Positions 10,106-14,969 of a stretch of 14,969 nucleotides of DNA are shown piece after piece. This DNA is from an uncultured Prevotella sp. (GTDB lineage: Bacteria > Bacteroidota > Bacteroidia > Bacteroidales > Bacteroidaceae). Every line of letters starts with the position of its first letter. Position 1 is the first letter of the stretch. The stretch spans positions 1 through 14,969 of the forward strand of contig USSA01000065.1 of the NCBI GenBank assembly GCA_900557255.1. The letters are read 5' to 3'. Under the pieces are notes generated by a model. The model was not told the origin of the DNA, searched no databases, and saw nothing but the letters and a program-made list of their open reading frames with translations. A program made the translations under genes and the position numbers.

Positions 10106-10209
10106 CGGTTGGGTATTTATAGATTTAATTTGCCCCTTCCAATAAGGGTACGGAAAAACAAGATAAAGTTTTTGCAACATGAGACAAAGTGTATATGAAG
10201 GAAAATATG

Positions 10210-10217
10210 TAATTTTG
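10210..10217 (+). promoter_or_regulatory. Bacteroidetes -7 box (TAATTTTG) for the hydrolase operon
   Basis: TAATTTTG matches TAnnTTTG and lies 31 bases upstream of the GH43-GH8 start codon, giving a short leader. The TTTG at 10171-10174 is too far away (35 bases) to be a normal -33 element. This box gives the hydrolase genes their own start point, separate from susCD and from the island. Confidence 0.5.
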
Positions 10218-10248
10218 CAGCATCAACTAATAATTTTAATATAAAAGA

Positions 10249-12777
10249 ATGAATGTTCGGAAAATAATGAGATGCATTGCTTTGGCTGTATTGTCTTATG
10301 ACACAGCCTTGGCGCAGAATCCAATCATCAATAGCCAGTTTACGGCAGACCCAACGGCTCGCGTATTCAACGGGAAGGTATATCTTTATCCTTCTCATGA
10401 TATTCCGAGTCCTATCGAGAAACTGAAGACTTGGTTTTGTATGCCTGATTATCACGTTTTCTCTTCCACTAATCTTACGGAGTGGCAGGATCATGGAGTC
10501 ATCGTTTCGCAGGATAAAGTACCTTGGGTACAGGATGGAAGCTATACGATGTGGGCTCCTGATTGTGTGGAGAAAGATGGGAAATATTACTTCTATTTCC
10601 CTGCCGCTCCGAAAGGGGAGGAGAAGGGATTCGGAATAGGTGTGGCGGTTGCTGACCAGCCCGAAGGACCGTTTATGCCGATGTGGAAACCCATAGAGGG
10701 TGTGCACGGCATAGATCCTTGTGTGCTGATAGATAAGGACGGACAGGCTTATATCTACTGGGCTGGAGCAGGTTTGCACATGGCTAAGCTGAAACCAAAC
10801 ATGACGGAACTTGCCTCGGAACCTAAGCCTGTAGAGGGGTTGCCTGAGGGATTCAAGGAAGGACCGTTTGCTTTCGAGCGTAACGGCAAGTATTATTTCA
10901 CCTTCCCTTGGGTACGTGAAAAGAATGGAACCGAAACGCTGGCTTATGCCATGGCTGACCATCCGATGGGACCTTTCACATTCAAGGGCATCATCATGGA
11001 TGAGTCGCCTACGAAGTGCTGGACCAATCATCATAGCATCGTAGAATATCAGGGACAGTGGTATCTCTTCTATCATCATAATGATTATTCGCCTAAGTTC
11101 GACAAGAACCGCTCGGTGCGAATCGACTCTCTGAACTTCAATCCCGACGGAACGATACAGAAGGTGATACCTACGCTAAGAGGTGTGGGATTGACGAACG
11201 CTCGTTCGCGTATTCAGATTGACCGCTATTCTACGTTGCAAGGCAAGGGTATTGGTATTGAATATCTGGATAAGAACAACTGTTTCGCCGGTTGGAAGAC
11301 TCTCTTTTCTAAATCGAATACAGCCCTTATATATAATAAGGTGGATTTCGGTAATGAGAAGGTGGAAGAAATCACCGTTCGTGCCAAGTCTTCAAAGGGC
11401 GGTGTGCTCGTAGTCAGAGCCGATGGCAAGAAGGGCAATATCATCGCTAAGGTGAAGATTCCAAAGTCGGCTGGCTGGAAGAATATCCGTGCCCAGGTGC
11501 TCCATGCTCCTTTGGGCGTTCATGCTCTCCATGTATCCTTGCAGAGTGGAGCCGATGTAGAGGTAGACTGGCTGGGCTTCGATGCGTTGCCTTGGGAAAA
11601 GGGAGCTTTCGAAACTCACCAGTATCGTAATCTCTTTGCCGAGATGGGCTATAAGCAGGCTGATATAGACAGGAAGGTGAACGAAGTGTTCAATGATGTA
11701 TTCTACGGTAAGAACAAGGTTTATTTCGAGGTGGGCGATTCCATGGGATATGTCAGCGATATAAAGAACAATGATGTGAGAACCGAAGGCATGTCGTATG
11801 GAATGATGGCTGCCGTGCAGTTTGACAAGAAGGACATCTTCGACCGCCTCTGGCGATGGAGCAAGAAATACATGCAGCATCAGGAAGGACCTTATAAGGG
11901 CTATTTCGCATGGAGCTGCAAGACTGATGGAACGAGAAATGCGCAGGGAGCCGCATCGGATGGTGAACTCTATTTCGTAACTTCGCTCATCTTTGCATCC
12001 AACCGATGGGGCAATGATACGGGCATCAACTATCTGAAGGAAGCGCAGAATATTCTGGATTGCAGCATGCAGAAGGTGGGAATGGACCGTACGGCTCCGC
12101 TTATCAATCTCGAACATCAGCTCATTACCTTTACGCCCGATCATTGGGGCGGGAAGTTTACCGACCCTTCTTACCATCTCCCTGCCTTTTACGAGGTTTG
12201 GGCTAAATGGGCTAACGATGGACGTTCTCTGTTCTGGAAGGAGTGTGCTGAGAAAAGCCGTGAGTTTCTGCATAAGTGCATCAATGAGAAGACGGGCTTG
12301 AACCCGGACTATTGCAACTATGATGGCAGTCTGATGAAGACCGGTCAGTTGTTGGGTGATGCTTTCCGTTATGACTCATGGCGTGTTCCAATGAACATAG
12401 CGCTCGATTATTCCTGGGCTTGCAAGGATAAGGAGTGGCAGCAGAAATATGCCAATACGTTGCAGAATTTCCTGTATAGTCAGGGTATAGATACTTTCCT
12501 GGACCAGTACAATGTAGATGGAACGATGGTAGAAGATATTCTGCCGGCAGGTACGGCTCCTAAGGCACTCCGCCATTCTATCGGTTTTGTTGCCACTTCG
12601 GCTGCGGCTTCATTGGTCAGCAATCATGTGAAGGGCAGGGAATTCGTCAGTCATTTCTGGAATGCCAAGCATGTGCCAGATAAAGAAGGCTTCTTCGATG
12701 GCTACTACGACGGACTGTTGCGTCTCTTCGCCTTCATGCATCTGAGTGGCCGTTATCAGATTATCGAACCTCAATAA
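10249..12777 (+). CDS. GH43 - CBM6-like - GH8 fusion, predicted xylo-oligosaccharide hydrolase
   Basis: This 842-residue secreted enzyme has three parts. A signal peptide (ALA-Q, cleaved near residue 22) leads to a GH43 five-blade propeller (about 24-325) with the catalytic trio D34 (TADPT), D156 (GIDPC) and E204 (KEGPF); this family includes beta-xylosidases and arabinofuranosidases. Residues about 335-445 form a beta-sandwich like CBM6, ending in VDWLGFD. Residues about 455-842 are a GH8 domain with acid E513 in RTEGMSYGMM, D571 in AASDGELYF and the likely base D709 in RYDSWR, which resembles reducing-end xylose-releasing exo-oligoxylanase (Rex). There is no lipobox, so it is probably periplasmic. 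The two catalytic domains would trim oligosaccharides from opposite ends. It is first in an operon with the next two genes (gaps of 13 and 20 bases). The GH families are firm; the GH43 specificity and the Rex activity are inferred. Confidence 0.9.
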   Translation: MNVRKIMRCIALAVLSYDTALAQNPIINSQFTADPTARVFNGKVYLYPSHDIPSPIEKLKTWFCMPDYHVFSSTNLTEWQDHGVIVSQDKVPWVQDGSYTMWAPDCVEKDGKYYFYFPAAPKGEEKGFGIGVAVADQPEGPFMPMWKPIEGVHGIDPCVLIDKDGQAYIYWAGAGLHMAKLKPNMTELASEPKPVEGLPEGFKEGPFAFERNGKYYFTFPWVREKNGTETLAYAMADHPMGPFTFKGIIMDESPTKCWTNHHSIVEYQGQWYLFYHHNDYSPKFDKNRSVRIDSLNFNPDGTIQKVIPTLRGVGLTNARSRIQIDRYSTLQGKGIGIEYLDKNNCFAGWKTLFSKSNTALIYNKVDFGNEKVEEITVRAKSSKGGVLVVRADGKKGNIIAKVKIPKSAGWKNIRAQVLHAPLGVHALHVSLQSGADVEVDWLGFDALPWEKGAFETHQYRNLFAEMGYKQADIDRKVNEVFNDVFYGKNKVYFEVGDSMGYVSDIKNNDVRTEGMSYGMMAAVQFDKKDIFDRLWRWSKKYMQHQEGPYKGYFAWSCKTDGTRNAQGAASDGELYFVTSLIFASNRWGNDTGINYLKEAQNILDCSMQKVGMDRTAPLINLEHQLITFTPDHWGGKFTDPSYHLPAFYEVWAKWANDGRSLFWKECAEKSREFLHKCINEKTGLNPDYCNYDGSLMKTGQLLGDAFRYDSWRVPMNIALDYSWACKDKEWQQKYANTLQNFLYSQGIDTFLDQYNVDGTMVEDILPAGTAPKALRHSIGFVATSAAASLVSNHVKGREFVSHFWNAKHVPDKEGFFDGYYDGLLRLFAFMHLSGRYQIIEPQ

Positions 12778-12790
12778 TAATGAATAGTCT

Positions 12791-13495
12791 ATGTACAACA
12801 TTTTCAATAAAATAGTTAGATTGTTTTGTTTATGTGTATTCCTTTTTGGACATTCCTCTGCGGATGCCCAAAATAGGAATTTACCTGAAGACATCAATCC
12901 TTATTTCGGACCAGTCGGCAAGCAGGCTGTCATGCCTAATGCGGCTGGCTTTATTCAGAGATGGTTGCTCTTGGAGCCCATCTCTATGCCGGTCAAGAGC
13001 AATGTCGTTTTTACTGATTCTTATCTGAAGGAGATATTCCATACGCAGTATTTCCCTAAACAGATGGAAACAGTTCCTAAGGATGGAGCCGTCGTGAAGG
13101 TGGGCAAGGAAAAACTGAAATGGCATGCGCTGGACAGTAAATTGTTTAATGTGAAACTCTTCCGTTTCGCTACTTCGTTTAAGAAACCCAAGTATGGTGT
13201 CTTGTTCTGGGCGGTTACCATTATCGATTGCCCTGAGGAGATGAAAGACGTCCGCTTGTCTGTTGGCTCGAATGGTGCTTCCATGTGGTGGCTCAATGGT
13301 GAGGAGGCGGTGATGCTCGAAGGCGACCGAAGAATGGTTCGCGATGATGTGGTTTCTAAGAAGCTTACCTTGAAGAAAGGTAGGAATATCCTTCGTGGTG
13401 CGGTCATCAATGGACCTGGTATGAGCGACTTCTGTGTCCGATTCATCGACGGACAGGGCAAGCCTGTCAGAAACCTGTCTATTCACGTGAAGTAG
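12791..13495 (+). CDS. secreted beta-sandwich-like protein of unknown function
   Basis: This 234-residue protein has a signal peptide (ADA-Q, cleaved at residue 26/27). I do not recognise a catalytic family. The mature part looks all-beta: SVGSNGASMWWLNGEE with WWLNG at 166-170, then a block of basic and hydrophobic residues (LTLKKGRNILRGAVING) and DFCVRF near the end. A W-x-N-G turn followed by 'K-x-G-x-N' is typical of the jelly-roll, galactose-binding-like modules attached to glycoside hydrolases and esterases, so a carbohydrate-binding or accessory role is possible. The position between two secreted GH43 enzymes with gaps of 13 and 20 bases shows that it belongs to the same operon. It could be a stand-alone version of a module normally fused to an esterase or hydrolase. 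Confidence 0.8.
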   Translation: MYNIFNKIVRLFCLCVFLFGHSSADAQNRNLPEDINPYFGPVGKQAVMPNAAGFIQRWLLLEPISMPVKSNVVFTDSYLKEIFHTQYFPKQMETVPKDGAVVKVGKEKLKWHALDSKLFNVKLFRFATSFKKPKYGVLFWAVTIIDCPEEMKDVRLSVGSNGASMWWLNGEEAVMLEGDRRMVRDDVVSKKLTLKKGRNILRGAVINGPGMSDFCVRFIDGQGKPVRNLSIHVK

Positions 13496-13515
13496 TGCAA
13501 TCAATAAAGAAAGTT

Positions 13516-14969
13516 ATGAAACAGAACAATATATTTTTCAGATATTTTAGCCCGGTTGCTGCTCAGCAGAAACTTTATGCCGCTGCTTTGGTTGCCTTGT
13601 TGTCTTCCTCTGCTTACGAGGCAGAAGCCCAGGTGGGCGAACCTTTCATTCATGATCCTTCAACCATTGCCCTGTGTGATGGAAAGTATTATACCTTTGG
13701 AACGGGTGAAGGCGGAATCTGGTCGGAGGATGGCTGGACCTGGCAGGGTGGTGCTGTTCGTCCCGGAAGAGGAGCGGCTCCTGATGTGTTGAAGATTGGC
13801 GACCGTTATCTTGTAGCCTACAGTGCTACGGGTGGTGGATTGGGAGGCAGTCATCGCGGTGATGTCCTGACGATGTGGAACAAAAGTCTCAATCCGAAAT
13901 CGCCTGATTTTAAATATACTGAACCGGTGGTGGTTGCCTCATCCTTAGATGATGAAGACTGTGATGCCATTGATGCGGGCTTGTTGCTCGACCCTACTAC
14001 CGGCAGACTCTGGCTCAGTTATGGTACCTATTTCGGATTTATCCGTCTGGTAGAACTTGATCCGAAGACGGGTAAGCGGATGGAAGGCAACGAACCCGTC
14101 AATATCGCCATCGACTGCGAAGCTACTGATTTGATTTACCGCAACGGCTGGTATTATCTTCTCGGCACTCATGGCACCTGTTGCGATGGTCCTAATTCTA
14201 CCTATAATATCGTGGTGGGACGTTCGCGAAAGATAACCGGTCCATACGTAGATAATGTGGGCAGAGAGATGTTGCAGGGCGGTGGAAAGATGGTGATTGC
14301 TGCCAATAATCTGAAGACGGGTCCCGGTCACTTCGGACGCTATATTGAGGAAGAAGGTGTAGAAAAGATGTCGTTCCACTATGAGTCTGATTTCAGACAG
14401 GGAGGACGAAGCGTGTTGGCTATCCGTCCTTTGTTGTGGAAGAACGACTGGCCTGTGGCTGGTGATGAATTTCATGCCGGAACCTACGAGATAGAATCGG
14501 AACGAAGAGGCTATGCCCTGGAGATTGCCGTAGATTTCGTGAGAATGCAACGTGATATCGAACCTTTCTGGATCAAGCCGACCAAGCCTCTGAAGAATAT
14601 CGAACCTCAGACCTTGAAGGAGGTAGAGGCAGAATGGCCTAAGGGAGAAGTAAAGGTAAGAATGAACGATTACATGTTCCGTCCTCATCAGAAGTGGAGT
14701 ATCATGCCTGCCGGAAAGGGTGGTTATCTGGGTGGCCCTTATTATAAGATCTGCATAGAGGGCACTACTCGCTATCTTACCGCAACCGCTCAGCATGATG
14801 TCATCGCCAAACCTGAATTTACGGGTGAAGATGCCCAGCTTTGGCGCATCGAACAGCTCACCGATGGTACCTATCGCATCATGCCGAAGGCTGTGCCAGG
14901 CACAGAAGAGAAACTGGCATTGGTTTCACTCGGCGACTGTACCCCAGGTCTGGCTCCCTTCGATTTCAA
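13516..14969 (+). CDS. GH43 glycosidase with beta-trefoil-like C-terminus, cut by window edge
   Basis: The frame is open from the ATG at 13516 to the right edge (484 codons plus 2 bases). A long N-terminal region with a hydrophobic stretch ends in AEA-Q near residue 38, a probable signal peptidase I site. The GH43 catalytic residues are D47 (HDPST), D153 (DAIDAG) and E202 (DCEATD), in the pattern seen in proteins annotated as arabinan endo-1,5-alpha-arabinosidase. From about residue 350 onward the sequence changes to a ricin-like beta-trefoil pattern, with a QxW-type block (EDAQLWRIEQLTDGTYRI). In a xylan setting it may instead be an arabinofuranosidase acting on arabinoxylan side chains. The rest of the tail lies outside the window. 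It starts 20 bases after the preceding gene, with no separate promoter visible. Confidence 0.87.
   Translation, partial: MKQNNIFFRYFSPVAAQQKLYAAALVALLSSSAYEAEAQVGEPFIHDPSTIALCDGKYYTFGTGEGGIWSEDGWTWQGGAVRPGRGAAPDVLKIGDRYLVAYSATGGGLGGSHRGDVLTMWNKSLNPKSPDFKYTEPVVVASSLDDEDCDAIDAGLLLDPTTGRLWLSYGTYFGFIRLVELDPKTGKRMEGNEPVNIAIDCEATDLIYRNGWYYLLGTHGTCCDGPNSTYNIVVGRSRKITGPYVDNVGREMLQGGGKMVIAANNLKTGPGHFGRYIEEEGVEKMSFHYESDFRQGGRSVLAIRPLLWKNDWPVAGDEFHAGTYEIESERRGYALEIAVDFVRMQRDIEPFWIKPTKPLKNIEPQTLKEVEAEWPKGEVKVRMNDYMFRPHQKWSIMPAGKGGYLGGPYYKICIEGTTRYLTATAQHDVIAKPEFTGEDAQLWRIEQLTDGTYRIMPKAVPGTEEKLALVSLGDCTPGLAPFDF

Larger units (their letters stand above)
7281..10110 (+). other. accessory island: orphan RHS toxin tip with immunity-type lipoproteins
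   Basis: This A/T-rich block contains a TAG-broken lipoprotein gene, an RHS C-terminal fragment and two small secreted or lipoprotein genes, all on the plus strand. None of the four has an obvious role in glycan use. The only G/C-balanced stretch is the RHS core (about 7893-8450), as in other RHS loci. I see no transposase, integrase, flanking direct repeat or tRNA, so the means of arrival is unknown; recombination through RHS core repeats is an inference. Confidence 0.6.

Noticed and set aside
10130..10152. CCCTT/AAGGG hairpin after the Imm-NTF2 gene as a terminator
   Set aside because: The stem is only five pairs and no T-tract follows, so it does not qualify as an intrinsic terminator.
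10117..11079. 320-codon minus-strand open frame opposite the GH43 domain
   Set aside because: It is a shadow of the GH43 coding frame, whose plus-strand reading has all three catalytic residues.
11392..12273. 293-codon minus-strand open frame opposite the CBM6/GH8 region
   Set aside because: It is a shadow of GH8, whose catalytic E513 and D571 lie in the plus-strand frame.
13945..14796. 283-codon minus-strand open frame opposite the last GH43
   Set aside because: It is a shadow; the plus-strand frame is open to the window edge and carries D47, D153 and E202.

Overview
The window looks like a piece of chromosome from a Bacteroidales bacterium, most likely a gut or rumen Prevotellaceae (Prevotella/Segatella type). 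The reasons are a SusC/SusD pair, secreted multidomain plant-polysaccharide enzymes, TAnnTTTG-type promoter boxes, A/T-rich leaders without Shine-Dalgarno sequences, and a Bacteroidetes-style RHS fragment. The species is inferred, not proven.

Layout. Positions 1-1904 (minus strand) hold a nearly complete CE6-CE1 double esterase. It is divergent from a SusC/SusD pair at 2262-7179, across a 357-bp regulatory gap. A clean intrinsic terminator (7244-7280) closes the susCD transcript. Positions 7281-10105 form an A/T-rich accessory island: a lipoprotein gene broken by an in-frame TAG, an N-terminally truncated RHS protein whose variable tip carries an HEFAH zinc-protease motif, a small lipoprotein that is the candidate immunity protein, and an Imm-NTF2 (YbbC/YhhH-like) immunity protein without its own toxin. 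From 10249 the polysaccharide genes resume with their own promoter box: a GH43-CBM6-like-GH8 fusion, a secreted protein of unknown function with a WWLNG motif, and a GH43 with a beta-trefoil-like tail that runs off the right edge.

How the parts fit. The enzymes point to xylan or arabinoxylan. The CE6 and CE1 domains would remove acetyl and feruloyl groups. SusD would bind the glycan at the cell surface and SusC would import oligosaccharides. The GH43 and GH8 modules would trim xylo-oligosaccharides in the periplasm from the non-reducing and reducing ends respectively. The island between susCD and the hydrolase operon is functionally unrelated: it looks like an orphan polymorphic-toxin cassette plus immunity genes lodged in a polysaccharide utilization locus just after a terminator.

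Limits. All family assignments come from reading motifs in the translated sequence. No database search was run, and substrate assignments are inferences.
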